Shown here one piece after another: positions 9,925-21,312 of a DNA stretch of 64,000 bases (within the stretch, counting starts at the first letter, position 1; the number at the start of each line of letters is the position of its first letter). The DNA is from Macrocystis pyrifera. Taxonomy: Eukaryota; Sar; Phaeophyceae; Laminariales; Laminariaceae. The stretch spans positions 9,880,776-9,944,775 of the forward strand of contig JASSKH010000021.1 in the NCBI GenBank assembly GCA_031763025.1, written 5' to 3'. The notes under the pieces are model-generated. The model had not been told where the DNA came from and ran no database searches. It saw only the letters and a list, made by a program, of their open reading frames with translations. The translations under genes and the position numbers were made by a program.

Positions 9925-10900
9925 ACCCATATGGACAGCCTGACCACTCCGAACATCTTTCCATGCTATCACCGTTATTCTGCGTTTTGGCGAGTGGAAC
10001 AGAAACGGAGTTGGCGCCTTTCCCTGCCTCCCTCACGTACGTCATAAACGCCCGAGACTTCCACCTTCCTGCGCGCTGAACTTTCAAATCCGAAACTGCT
10101 TGGGACGCAAGCTGAGTGCCCCCCTCGATTCTTCCTGAGTGCAGTGCGAACTGCATGGGGTCTCTACTGCTGCTACCTATCATGAGTCTCAGCGCTGTGA
10201 CCGCTTCCGTCCTAGTAAACATTTTCCACCCGACCGTGGTGCTCCTAACGGTCAACGGCGCTTCCGCTGGTAGTAAGGGGTATACGTCTAGCAGTTCGGG
10301 CAGAGTTTCGAACGCCCCCATCGGCGTCCACCTCGACATCTTCTACGTTACGAGACGTGTGCGCGTGATGGTGCACCCTGCCCTTTTTCGGTCGCAATTT
10401 GACGCCAAAAACGTTACCTGCACTGCTGTGGCGATCGCTCTGTTCTCAAACGCCACCTGCACTCCCTTGTGAAAGAAATAAAAATGATTTTCCGCGTCAG
10501 ACAAAACTCGGGATGAACCTGCCCGTTTGCGTACGCCGATAGCTCTGGCGCTCGGAACAAAAGGAAATACGACACGGCGAGTCCTAACCACATCACGTAA
10601 CCCCCGTCTGCCATGTTCACGACTGCCTGTCGCCCTTCTGCAAGCATTGCCCGCGTCAGGGGCAATCTCACTTGTTTCATTTTTAGACATACCGTGCGCC
10701 CTGTCTATCCCCTTCCCCACTGCGACTATCATGCAATGCGACAAGAGTAGTTCCAGGCCTGCGAACATCTTATGGGAGAAGTTAATGGCCGCTAACAACT
10801 CTCTGACGTTCGAATGCTGGTTGTTATGCACGAAACAGCGGGAAGTCATGAATTCGAGCAGTTCCGTCAGCGTTGCATCGGGATCGTCAACAGTATGCAA
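9851..10900 (-). pseudogene. Tyrosine recombinase of the YR retrotransposon
   Basis: Read right to left over three frames. The frame at 10680-10414 contains LFRAPEL, the expected first catalytic Arg. The frame at 10339-9851 contains ALHSGRIEGGT (the HxxR box), then AGRWKS, then FMTYVREAG with the likely catalytic Tyr. This order is that of phage-integrase-type recombinases in DIRS-like elements, which insert the double-stranded circular DNA. Frameshifts around 10.34-10.45 kb and near 10.68 kb separate the pieces, so no intact enzyme is encoded. Confidence 0.8.
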
Positions 10901-11129
10901 CCACGGACCTTTCCCCTGTGCTTGTCTCTCTTTCGCTCAGGTGTTCTACTTCGCTAAGTAGTTGTTCTGAGTTCTCTTCGCGACTGAACCAAGCGAGAGC
11001 GTTTCGACCAACCTGGCCACCTCTTCCTTCTTTCCTCAGTTGTCGTCCCCTGTTCCTGTGAGGCGCGTGGCCGTGTGGTATGCATGCCATGCGTTGAGCG
11101 AGACATGCTATATAAAAAGCGCGCGCGAG

Positions 11130-11564
11130 TCAACCGAGTTCTTCTGCGTCGTTCATTATGAGGTTTAATAAAATGACGTCGTATTTGGTGAGGATGCTCT
11201 TTGTCTTGAGCACAACATCGACTCTCCCCGAACCTCGCCGACCAATGGGTTGTTCGTACCACTCGCTGGAGTGGGTCAGCTCACTGACCTTGTTCGCCAG
11301 TATCTTTCGAGGCCACCGTGGAATTCCATCAGCTAAAGTGTTCTGCACGCCCGTAATATGTTTTTCAGTGTGGTTCCAACCTCCCGCGAGTTCAAGGCGC
11401 TCCTGCATTCTCATGAGTAAGAACACCCTTTTGTCTGACGCCCCACCGCTTTGACATCCCCATGAAACGGCGGCCATGTTGTCCCCTCGCATCAAGATCG
11501 GGTCCCCTGCCGCATCCGGGTGGTCTCCCACCAGTTCGAGCATGACACACGCAGTCACAACCAT
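11130..11564 (-). pseudogene. RNase H-like domain of the YR retrotransposon
   Basis: An uninterrupted 144-codon frame containing MRGDNMAAVSW, an acidic block expected in DIRS-type RNase H. It continues with RMQERLELAGGW and GVQNTLADGIPRWPR, the region holding the final catalytic acid. It lies between the RT and the recombinase, as expected, and degrades the RNA strand of the hybrid during reverse transcription. It is out of frame with the RT pieces. Confidence 0.75.
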
Positions 11565-11678
11565 TCCCAGAATTCTAATAGGCTGATAGTGATGGTACAG
11601 GTCTCCTGTATATCGGCTTTCCTTTTTATGTTCGGCAGTCAGCTCTATCGGCAGGTCGCATCTCCAAAAAACTTATTT

Positions 11679-12906
11679 TCAGCACAGAATCCTCCCACAG
11701 CCTCGAAACTCGTTGTGCCTTTTGGCGGATAGTGTTATTGCCGTGAAACAGGGCGCGCTAAGCGTCTCTCCTTCTAGTAGAAGCTCGTGATCTATCGCCC
11801 ACTTCCAAAACAAGAGGTCAGCGTGAAACTCTCTGCCAAGAGCTGCCATGCACTTTTGGTTTTTCCTAGAGCTTGAATCATGTATTCCGGTCAGTCGCAA
11901 CAGCCTCCATACGTAATACCTGCCCCCTCGCATCACGTACATGAGGTTCCACATCTTCCCGGCCATGTTGAAAACGTCCTTCGCTGTCGCTCGCTTTCTG
12001 CTCAAGGGCCACTGCTCCAGCAGCAAGCTTTTTAGAGCGTCAGCTTTATCGCGCGGGAAAGACATTCTTATTGTGTGCGAGTTGATAGTAAACCCTAGCG
12101 CGTCAATCGTGGAGTCCCAGTCCGTACTCGTTTTCGGGCTAAGATGGGCGTTACTCCCTCTTCTCCCGGACCAAATAAACAGACATGATCCGAGGCAAGG
12201 GAGGCTGATGCAATCATGGCGGAGTTGTAGTCGTCTGAATGTTGAGCCATGATTAAGAGGTAGTCGTCTAAATACACGGTTGTGAAAAAGGGGTCAGAGA
12301 TCTGTCCCCCGCTGTGTGATCTGATTTTGGCGTCTGGGGGAATCGGCATGGGTGTGCCTTCTTCCCATCGACTACCACCCTAACGTGGACCATCGTGCTT
12401 TTTCCTTCCTCTAGTAGCTGGCTCGACAAGAGTGTGGTGTTTCAGTGCGCGTGTTCGGCCGCGCTCGATACGACACCTCAGAAACCCGGCGACCCCGACC
12501 ACCCGAACGTTTAACGAAAATTAATCACAACCGGATCTCCTACTGTGTAGCAAAAATTGTGTGCTTGGTCCGGATCTACCCGCACGTTCCTAAAGGCACT
12601 CGACACGTCAGCCTTACTCATCAGTGTCCTCTCAACTGGGAACATGTTTCTCAGTGTCACGAGTTCGTCCAGAAATTTGGGCAGCACGTGTGCGCACAGG
12701 CATTGGGGAACAGTGTCAGGGTCGGTAGTCCACCAGTATCTCCCTTGACTCTGTACACCGAACGATAAATCATTTACGATCCTAACCTTGTGTGTCACTA
12801 CGCCCGCCAACGAGGACACTCGCAGATTAGGGATCTCGTGCCCAGATGATTTTGGTGTCACTATGCACTTTTGACGTCTTACATCCTCGCCAATGCTCGT
12901 TGACAC
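11679..12906 (-). pseudogene. Reverse transcriptase of the YR retrotransposon
   Basis: Three frames. At 12906-12511: KVRIVNDLSF and MSKADVSSAFRNV (first catalytic Asp). At 12349-12095: TVYLDDYLLIM, the YxDD active site at 12274-12263, intact. At 12065-11679: LLLEQWPLSRKRAT and a thumb-like segment with GRYYVWRLLRLTG. The catalytic residues survive, but frame changes between the pieces and stops near 12.35-12.5 kb inactivate the gene. The LDDY active site and the order RT-RNase H-YR fit DIRS/Ngaro elements. Confidence 0.85.
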
Positions 12907-13198
12907 TGGGGTGGTTTCCGTAGTGTAATGCGCGCTCTAGATCTACACCCGTCGCTGCCGCGTTCACCAGTACCCCCCCCCGTGACGATCGCGACGATCT
13001 CGTCCACCGCCCCGAAACCTTTCAGGTCTCCGAAGTATCGTTTTATGTGGCCGGGGTCTATCGGCGGTGCGACTAGGGATCCTCCTAATGCTCGAGCTAC
13101 GTCCCCCACGACTCCTTGGTTGTCGCGCATCATGGTGGTGCAAATGTTAGCGAGCGGATAAAGCAGTTTTTTTTTCTTGTGCGGCAAGATCATCATTT

Positions 13199-15788
13199 CT
13201 AAGTTATTTCTTCTGCGTGCCATTGTTGCATCATGCATTTCGATCGTTTTCGACTGAGCGACTCCCCATTTGGAGGCCTTGAGCGTGCTGACCCGCTACG
13301 CTCCCACGCGCCGACCGAAACGAGCGCTGATTCAACTAGCTGCTGCAAGGGTGGCTGGGCTTGCCCTTGCTCTCTTTGCCATGCTATGTGTGACGACTGT
13401 GCTGGTGTGGGGATTTCTCTGCACTGAACGAGTGGACGGCCCTTCTGATTTGAGCCTTCTGCGGGATCGACACTGTATCGATTCGCGTGAAAGCGGGGTA
13501 ATCTGACCCTCTGCTCAAGCTGTTCTGTTCTGTGGTGTGAGTCTCCCGCGTAGCCGATACTGTCTCGGTTTCCATCGGAAGCGGGCAATCTGGCCCTCTG
13601 CCCACACCAAGCCTGCTGTACTGAACCTTCCGCAACCTCGGTACTGTCCCCATTCGCAAATAAGTGAGGTAATCTTGCCCTCTGTTCAGGCTGAATGTCC
13701 CTTTTATCAAGTACTCCCTTCTTCTGGTTATTCACTGATGCGTGCGCGTCTGATATGTCTCGGTGTTTTTTTGCGGTGTGTGGGGCGTGTGGCTTTCGCA
13801 AAGCTGAGCGGAACGACTTGACTAGCGATAGGGATCCGTTTGCGGGCGCATTGCGGCGGGGGATGGGAGGGTGCGTGTGTCGGTCATGCGAGGGTGGATG
13901 GGACGAGGGGGCTGGCTTGCTGCAACCCTGAGCTCCTGCGTGAATAATTTTTTCTTGTTGCCTTGCGGTCTCTTGCCTAGGCGCTGTCTCAAATGATCTG
14001 CTGCTTGATTCACTGATTTTGGCTCTCGGTACCTGACTCCCACCTTGAACAGGGCCGGCGACACCAACCCGGGAGTGGGCGCATGGAGAATTCCCATGGC
14101 CCTCCTGGCGTCTCCGAAAACAATCCATTCACCCGTCGCCCCTGCACCCCCTTTGGTTGGCCCTGCCGGATGCCAGAGCCCCAATTGTCAGATGCTGCCG
14201 TTCCCCCGGCCCGTTCCACCCGCGGCGGACAAACCACCCCCGGCCGCCGACCACGTAGTTTCTGCTGAACCGTGCGACGCACGGCTGCCGTGATGCCTCC
14301 TTCCCTCCTGCTGCCGTTCCCCCGGCGGCTGCAGCGACCGCCTGATACTGCGGTGGCTGGTGCAGCAGCGCCGTGAGTGGCGGTGGCGGTGGCGGTGGCG
14401 GCAGTGCTTGGAGCTGCAGCTGCGGCCCGGCGACCGACGGACCTTTTCCGGCGGGTAGAAGGTGGGAAAACGTGCAGTTTACCCGCGGGCACGGATCGCC
14501 GTGCCATTCAAGATTGCACGCGCCAGGCGGAGTCTCCCGGTCCAGCATGCGAGCCTTGAACGTGGAGCCGCCTTCTCCTCCGGCGTCGGCCCGGGCTTGC
14601 GTTTGGGCACTCCGCTGCCCTCCCGCGTTGGGGGCTCGCTTCCTCTTGGAGCCTGATGTTTCAGGCGCCTGCGTCCAGAAACGCTGACGCTCCGTGAGAC
14701 TGGATCCAGCGCCTTCCTCTACCAGCTCTACAAGCCGCGTGAAAACCAGAGGGGCCATGAGGACGCCTGTGCCGGCCGGGGGAGCTGCGGGTTTGTGATT
14801 CCGGTGCAGGACGCCAACCAGCTTCGCGAGGTCGATCATCCCCACCTGGAGACCGACGTTCATGGCTGTGATAGGCACCTCGCGGACCTTGTCCTTGTGG
14901 TCCTGGAGTGTTTTGTAGTGCCTACGCAGGTAGACCTTCACTGATGTATGTAGCTGCTCGAGCTCCTCCCGCACTATGCGCACCCAATGCCTGCATACCG
15001 CCTGTTCTCCCTCCATACCGTACTCGAGAATCGCCATGAACGCCGCAACGAACTGGCGAAGTGTACTTCCGCAGGCATGTCCACCGGCTCCTGCCCGGCT
15101 GGCAGAGGAGGGTAAGAAGCCTCAACCGCGAATTCCGACAGGGTTCGAAGCTGCTGTGTGACGGCGTCGGAGACGTAGCCCACCTCGTTGAGCGCCATAA
15201 GAAGGTGTGAACGGGTTACCATCTCCTGCATGTTGAAACCTCCACGCGAGATGAACAACTTAGGGCCTTCCGGTGCGTGCCATAGGTCGGCTGCCTGCTT
15301 TGCGATCGCTTTAACGCCCGCGGAGATCGCAGCCTGCTGGTTTGCGTCATGCGAAGCTGGCAGCAGCTGACCTCCCATGGCCCCGCCGGCCCACGGGGCC
15401 AACAGGCCGCCAGCGATAGCGTCCCAAGGGGGTTGGGCCACCTGCTTTAGTGGTTGAATTTCCTGTGGCTGCTGCTGCTGTTTCTCCTGCTGCTGCGGGT
15501 GAGCCTGGGAATTTTCTAGGCATGTCAACCGAGCCGCGATCGCGCAGTTTCTCGCCAAACAACTGTTGCAGCACCGCCATCATGGCGGCATCGGCTGCTG
15601 CTCCGGGACGACCCGGGCCGATGCCCACGGCTCCGCCTTGGCCGATGTCTCCAGCAAGTGCTTCGGGCCCAGGCAGGCCAGCTCCTTCCCCTTGCTCACC
15701 ACCGACATGGAGCGGGGCGTCCGCGCCTCCCATCAAATCTACCGGGGGATCCTTACCTGTTGCTGGGAGGAGGGCTGGTCTGCCATGA
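13199..15788 (-). pseudogene. Gag-like region of the YR retrotransposon
   Basis: Long overlapping minus frames (15736-15347, 15558-14974, 15037-14129, 14128-13199) form a broken protein of perhaps 850 residues. It starts with Met at 15786 (MADQPSSQQQ) and meets a stop after 15 codons unless a frameshift or splice occurs; the sequence CAG-GTAAGG at that point resembles a splice donor. The middle part has CNLEWHGDPCPRVNCTFSH, a CCCH-like zinc finger near 14520-14465, followed by a Pro-rich run. The C-terminal part is basic and contains three degenerate tandem repeats. Presumed role: RNA binding and particle assembly. Confidence 0.7.
13446..13700 (-). repeat. Three degenerate 83-88 bp tandem repeats inside gag
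   Basis: The protein reads RARLPHLFANGDSTEVAEGS, then RARLPASDGNRDSIGYAGDS, then RVRLPRFHANRYSVDPAEGS, giving a unit of about 28 residues. At DNA level each unit contains GGTAATCTTGCCCTCTG or a close variant. The changes are spread over all codon positions, so the duplication is old. Confidence 0.75.
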
Positions 15789-15797
15789 CGGAGAAGA

Positions 15798-15990
15798 AAG
15801 CCGATTAATTGTCGTGGCCCACTGCTGCTGCGAATTCTCGTTGCCGCAGCGGCCGTCCAAGACCAAGCAGCTCTGGTGGCTAGACGCTATCGACTGACGT
15901 CTGATCGCCTCATCTCACGACTCTGCCCAACTTCTTCGAATTCTTTAAACGCATCCACACACTCCACCTCCCTACGGGAAGTTACATTTT
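15798..15990 (-). repeat. Split direct repeat A1, proximal end of the YR retrotransposon
   Basis: Matches A2 (9510-9703). The outermost 7 bp on the + strand, ACATTTT at 15984-15990, is the recombination core. It lies directly upstream of gag in reading direction and may include the promoter, though no clear TATA box was seen. Confidence 0.9.
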
Positions 15991-15998
15991 TTGTACTG

Positions 15999-16025
15999 AA
16001 GGAAGGGTGGGACCCACCCTTCCTT
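15999..16025. other. Perfect 27-bp palindrome beside the YR insertion
   Basis: AAGGAAGGGTGGG at 15999-16011 is followed by one base and its exact complement CCCACCCTTCCTT at 16013-16025. It begins 9 bp from the retrotransposon end. P1 has unrelated, non-palindromic sequence at the equivalent place. Confidence 0.85.
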
Positions 16026-16313
16026 ACATAAGAAATCCAGCGTGGCCAGAAACAGGAATAAATGCTGCATAGCCGTGTCCACCCTTTGTGTCTGGAAAGC
16101 ACTCTATTTGTGACGAAGTCGGTGGCGTCGCCCACGATCTGTCACTACTGCTACTGCGCTGCTTAGGTTGATTTTGGTTCGGGAGAAGGGGAGAGGGAGA
16201 GCTGCGCTAACTTTGGTCTGGGAGAGGAAATGACAGGGAGGGAGGGAGAGCGGTGGCTCGTGTGAAGTTGGTACAGCACTCTACGGGAGAGAGAGAGCGA
16301 ATGAACTAGTCTA

Positions 16314-16419
16314 TTACGGGGGTCCATAGTTAACAGGACCTATGGTATGCATAAAACCCTATATATTTACCTATTTTTACTATCAAAATTAGGTCCCGTT
16401 AAATTATGGACCCCCGTAA
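16314..16419. mobile_element. MITE M1, copy 5, with empty site in P1
   Basis: 106 bp flanked by TA at 16312-16313 and 16420-16421. P1 reads TTCATTCTAGACTAG at the equivalent point (TA at 7559-7560) without an insert, which confirms the 2-bp TA target duplication. Confidence 0.9.
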
Positions 16420-16745
16420 TAGAACGAACCTAAGCGTGGACATCACACAGATGCTTATTGATCGTGTTCGTCGAGACGAGGCAGGCATGAACCTCGAAGT
16501 GGTAGTTGGTCGTTGTGGTCGAATAGTCTGGCCATTTTCGGGTGGGTGGGTCCAACAATCGGGTACCTCTCGGGGACAAAGAGTCCGGAATCGGATATAC
16601 CCGGCGCAAATGTGGCCAGCATCGGGTGGAGGCCGGCGTTGGACAAGGAAATGACGTCCTGGGGCCGTCGCGGGTTCCGAAATAGAAAGGTACCCGATTT
16701 TCGCTACAAAGGCATCGGATATACCCGATTTTGGCCACTGATCTA

Positions 16746-17150
16746 TTTTAAAACAAAAGAAAACATGAACGCAAACAAAAAACAAATAAACAACGAAAAC
16801 ATAGAAATAAAATGAAAACAATTCAGAAGAAAACAAAGAAAAAATAAAAAGTAATTGTCGTGCCTCCCCGCAGGGGATGTGACAGACAGTTGACACTTGA
16901 AACGAACGAGCGAAAGAAAAGAAAACACCTCTACTTGTAAGGTTCATTCTTCTCGGAGAGTTTGTTTTCCAGAGATTCCAAAGTTTGCAAATAGGTCGAG
17001 ATATGTATCAATATACGGAGGCGTTCTGTCATTATTCGCGAAATTATCCAGAAGCAAAAAAAAACATGTTTGTTGAATTTTACATATTTGGAAAAAAAAG
17101 AGGAAAATCTGGAAGATCAAAGAATTGCGCGAAAAAAACATGGAAATGTG
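16746..17150. other. A-rich stretch, no gene seen
   Basis: Runs of AAAACAA-type sequence on the + strand with scattered open frames of no recognisable content. It separates P2 from the 3' end of LINE copy B. Confidence 0.4.
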
Positions 17151-18033
17151 GGAAAAAGCTCTCCGATAAGGATGACCCCAAACAGAGTGACACTACGAAC
17201 CAAGGGAATATAACTTCAGGCAAGCCGAAACACAAAGCACTCTCCAGTCAGCCGCAGCAGTTTGTGGTACGAGTAGCATAAATAACCAGGTTCTCCCCAA
17301 CAGTCCGCCTGGGACCTTGCTATCGTCTCTGCCGTCTCTGTCCTTCGTTCGTCAACTATGCCTCGCCCCTCGACGTCAGCCAATACGAAGCAAGCAAAGC
17401 AGACTCGTCATCCACCACGCTATACGGCTCCTGTCTCAACCCTTATCGATACAAGAAAGGAAGAGCGAGAAATAAAATAAAAATCACGGAGGATCAAGCT
17501 CATAAAGAAGAAGAACGGAAGACCACGTTCAAACAGCTGCATCAGTTAGCGGCAGGAGTAGCATGGACATTTGCTACTTTCTAGTCGGCCTGGAGCCTTG
17601 CTACCGTGTTTGCCATCTCCTTCTTACCTTTGTCCACCCCCATTTCCCTTCTACTCTTCTTCCTGCCCCCCCCCCCCCCTCCCCACATTCCCTTGGTAGG
17701 GTTTCCTTCCACCCCTCCTGATTTCCCCCTCCCCCCATTCCCTTGCACACCACCCAGGGGGGATTCCCGGCGCTGTCTACTCAGCTGTGCCTCATCCTCG
17801 CGCCACCTCACGATGCACCGTTTGGCCGCTTGGAGGACCCCCCAGTACCACTTCCCAGCCTTGTTTGCTGCAGTTGACCACGTCGCGGTCTCAACTCCGA
17901 ACACTGAGAGGGCAAGTTCCGTTGACCTTTCAATGGCTCGGAATTTCCTAAGGTTCCGAGTCTTCGGTAGCTCGAAAGTCCCTAAGTCTTCGACCATGCA
18001 TTTGTGGCAAGTCTTGAACATCTGAGCCTGACC
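17150..18033 (-). pseudogene. LINE copy B, 5'-truncated: C-terminal domain and 3' tail
   Basis: The minus frame 18036-17581 encodes MFKTCHKCMVEDL, FGVETATWSTAANKAGKWY and the C-terminus KEMANTVARLQAD. The tail (17580-17150) mirrors copy A's tail, with GGTAGCAAGG modules and CTACTCGTACCACAAACTGC. Truncation at about 18033 is typical of LINE integration. Unlike copies A and C, this copy is not interrupted by foldback family F at the VDE site, so it shows the uninterrupted C-terminus. A C/G run near 17668 encodes a poly-Gly stretch. Confidence 0.8.
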
Positions 18034-18900
18034 CATTTATGGTCAGTTTTTCCAGACGAAACTAGGTCCCAGTTTCGTTTAAAAAAGAACAGGCCAGACA
18101 TGGGTCAAGCCCTCACGTCTCGAGCGAGACCTCCAGCCACACAGCGTCAAAGACCCTCAAACTTGGTAGCGAGCGCTCTCAGATCAGTGGGGCATATAGC
18201 CTCGACGGTTATGCGTCACCTCGTACCCTGTGAGGCGAGAAGTCATCGGCGGTGGTAGGTGTTGTGTGTTGAAAGCGCAGCTTTTACCTGCTGCGCCGTA
18301 CCAAATATTTTATCCCATCGGCTGTGTGAGTTTCAAAACCATGAAGTGGAAACCCTGTTCTTTTTTCTGTTGTTCTGGTCCCATACGAGTCAGCCTCAGC
18401 GTATTAATTTGTGGTAAGCGAAGGAAGCGAGAAAGAGTTAGACCCCCTCCTCTTTGCAACCTACAGTACTTATTATGTAATTTCCTTACCTTTTCCTTTT
18501 TCTTAGTTGTCTTATTTCCGAACTCCCGGGGTCTAATGTGGAGACATGAAAAAATCTTTTTACCGCATCTTCTTTGTACTTTATCTTCTACTCCTGCCTG
18601 GACCATGCCGACTATGTGACCCTTCCGCTCACCCTCGTGCAGATACCATACCCCGTCATCAGTGTACCTATATTTCCGGGTATTTTGGTAACCGATGCCT
18701 GGTACCTGGTACGTCAGAGTGAGTGCTGCCATCTATTCACAGTAGCCAAGCTAAAAGCAGTCACAGCTCTCTTGCCTTTGAGTGTATTATCTTACACTAT
18801 CGGTACAGCCTTGGCTCTGCCCGGAACATTAGCCCTGCAGTTCCCTTAGAAATATGAAAGTACCTGGCATGGTAGTACTCGTAGTGTGCTGTGATGTACC
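18034..18900. other. No gene seen
   Basis: Mixed sequence with short open frames on both strands and no conserved motif. A GGTACC-rich patch lies near 18697-18716. Confidence 0.35.
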
Positions 18901-18919
18901 ACTCTAAACCGAAACGTAA

Positions 18920-19660
18920 CGACGACCGTGCGGGGCGGTATCGACCAGGGGCATGTCCGTTTTTCGTCCCTGGTTTGATGGAGTTGTACGTGAATAGAAG
19001 GATCTCTGACCGGATACGGGGCCTTATCGTCCCAGCGTGCGGCGAGACATCAAGCATGAGCCCCAGCTAATAAACCTGAAATTACTCAGTAGGGTTGGGG
19101 TTTCCGCACCTCGCGGGGCGGAATCGACCCGCGACATGTCCGTTTTCGTCTTAGGATTGTTGGAGGCGTACATATATAAGCGTAGTTCATTAGGAGATTG
19201 TATCGCATCTTCCCCGGGTGACGCGAGACCTCGACGTTGTCCCGAGGGGAAAATATCACATGCGTCTGATCTATGATAAGCCTACAGTCGATCGATGAAT
19301 CGGCCAGTGGGGCGCACCGTGCTGGACGGTGTCGACCCGGAGGATGGCCGTTTTTACCACCGGGTTGTCGAGGTCATAGATATATGAAATATGGTATGAT
19401 GCCAGGATGGAACATTTTCATCCTCACGCGCAGCGTCCTCGGTATTGCTCGAGGGGCAACGTTCGCCGCGCACTGGCCTCGTGAGAGCCAGCCAACCGCA
19501 AACCAGGCAGTGGGATTGAGGTTTGCACACCTTACGGGGTGATATCGACCGGTGGAATGATCTTTTTTGTCGTCCGGTATTTGTAGATGTTTGTAGGATT
19601 TGTGATCTAGTGATGGGACCTTATCGTCCTTGGGAGCGGCGGGAGGTCGACATCGTCCTG
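18920..19660. repeat. Diverged satellite S1, first block
   Basis: A module with GGGGCGGTATCGACC followed by a CATGTCCGTTTT-type block recurs near 18935, 19120, 19328 and 19539, a spacing of about 185-215 bp. Units also share a TTATCGTC block and GCGAGACCTCGACGTTGTC-like segments. Units are strongly diverged, so the array is old. It continues at 20820 after an interruption. Confidence 0.7.
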
Positions 19661-19729
19661 GGGGAAACTCTCGCCGCGGACTACCTGGCTCCATGACAGA
19701 GTTGAACCCCAGCCTCAGAATTTGGAAAC

Positions 19730-20790
19730 GTGCACCCGACCGAGTGGAGGGCGGTTGGGGGGGAAATCGGGTACCGGGGTCCCGGCAGACAAGGGTACCC
19801 GGGTACCGGGGTACCCGGCGTACCATACACTTTTTGCTCCCCTTTGAGCGTTTAGCTGCGGTGGGTAAGGCAGACACGGGTATCCGGGTAACCGGGTACC
19901 CGTGTACCAGGGGTATCATACACTATCTGCTCCCTTTTTATTCTCATGCCAAAGAAAGAAGGCTGAAGGCTAGTAGGTAAGAGTATTCTCTGTGGGATAG
20001 AGTAGAGAGGTTGGGAGTGGGGAGTTAAAACAAAAGCATGGAATGTCCTTTTCCGTCTACTTATATTGCGCTCGACAAGTCATCAGGAAGACCCTTCGAA
20101 TACATTTGGTTGCATCAAACAAATCATGTGACAAAACCTCACACAACCAGAAACAAGGAATAAGGAAGCAAGAAATGCTGGGGAAACCTTCGCCCATACT
20201 GCTGCAACCCAAAGGACGCATTAATTTATATACTACGTACATGAAATCCCAAAAAATAAGAACCCAGACCGAGATCCGTCTAACCATCTCATCAAGCACC
20301 CAATATATCAACCCCGTGTGGGAACTATGGTGTTCGATCTCTCATGATCCCATTCACAGTCGTATCAGCCTCTCTACGAACAACAACAAACATCGAAAGG
20401 TTTTGACTTCTTGTGTTTGATCTATCTCCTGGTTCATAGTAAAGTAGAGGCGCTCTCGCTGGTAGGAGTATCGTGTGTATAGACTGTGTAGCGCGTTATG
20501 CGAAGGAAGGTAGGGGTATTCTCTGTTGACTATCGGTCTGTAGCTTGTAGGGGCGAGAGGCAAGAGTCAAGGGGCACAGCCGCTGCATGAAGTGCAAGTA
20601 AAAATCAACGTATACCCTAGTCGTGGGGGCTCCGAATAGAACGATTGACGGATGTCCGGGTACCCGAGTACCCGCTGTACAAATATACCTGGCACGCGAT
20701 TCTGCAAGTAGACCGGCACGGTTCCTGTTCCGACGGTTCCGGGTACCCGCCGGTTCTCAGTCAAACGGGGTTCGATTTTACTCCTGTCAA
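19730..20790. other. Segment splitting satellite S1, with GGGTACC-rich edges
   Basis: Both edges are dense in overlapping GGGTACC/GGTACCC palindromes (19770-19910 and 20655-20760). Between them lies sequence with no recognisable gene. The edges point inward in inverted fashion and suggest a foldback-like insertion into the satellite, but I could not define exact ends. Confidence 0.4.
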
Positions 20791-20819
20791 GCAGAAATCA
20801 GCTCCTGGGTTTGGGGTTT

Positions 20820-21310
20820 CTAAAGCCTCTAGGGCGGTATCGACCGAAGGGGTGGCTCTGAGTTGTTAGAGATGTATAAATATTTATGACCTAGGGATGG
20901 GATCTTATCGTTCCCGGGTGCGACGATACCTCGACATTGTTCGGCGCGCTGGCTCTTATGAGCCCCATCGAATCATAACCCAGCCAGTGGGGTTGGTGTT
21001 TTCGCACCTTGCGGAGCGGCATCGATCCGGGAATGTCCGGCTTCGTCTCTGGCAGGGTTGGGTTTCCACACCTCATGCGGCGGTATCGACCCCGAGAAAG
21101 TCTGTTTGTGTGCCCAGATTGTTGGAAATGTAGATGTATGCAAGGTATATTTATTCGGGAATAGGACCCTAGAATATCGTCTCGAGGTGCCGCTGGCTCG
21201 ATGAGCCTCAGACCCTCTGAACTCAGTGATCCATCGATGGGGGTGAGGTTTGTACGCCCGCCCAAGGTAATATCGACCCCGGTGGTGGCCGTTTTTTCTC
21301 CGGCGGGTGA
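20820..21310. repeat. Diverged satellite S1, second block
   Basis: Modules with CGGTATCGACC or variants occur near 20830, 21014, 21078 and 21263, again with GATGGGATCTTATCG and ACCTCGACATTGT-type segments between. It is the continuation of the block at 18920-19660. Confidence 0.7.
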
Positions 21311-21312
21311 CA

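Larger units (their letters stand above)
9195..15990 (-). mobile_element. Tyrosine-recombinase retrotransposon with split direct repeats (PAT/Ngaro-type layout)
   Basis: A 6.8 kb element reading right to left: A1 (15990-15798), gag-like ORFs, reverse transcriptase, RNase H, tyrosine recombinase, then B1 (9924-9694), A2 (9703-9510) and B2 (9429-9195). Layout A1-ORFs-B1-A2-B2 is the known hallmark of PAT/Ngaro-like YR elements, which integrate as circles by site-specific recombination and make no ordinary target duplication. The 7-bp core AAAATGT occurs at both outer ends and as AAAATAT at the A2/B1 joint. All ORFs carry frameshifts, so this copy is dead. It lies inside repeat P2. Confidence 0.85.
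15991..16745 (-). mobile_element. Repeat P, second copy (P2), part before the retrotransposon
   Basis: Minus-strand match to P1 7240-7878, including the P start GTGGCCAAAATCGGGTATAT at 16745 downward, CCACTTCGAGGTTCATGCC and TTCTGGCCACGCTGGAT. It differs from P1 by the M1 insertion and by the palindrome at 15999-16025. Confidence 0.85.
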
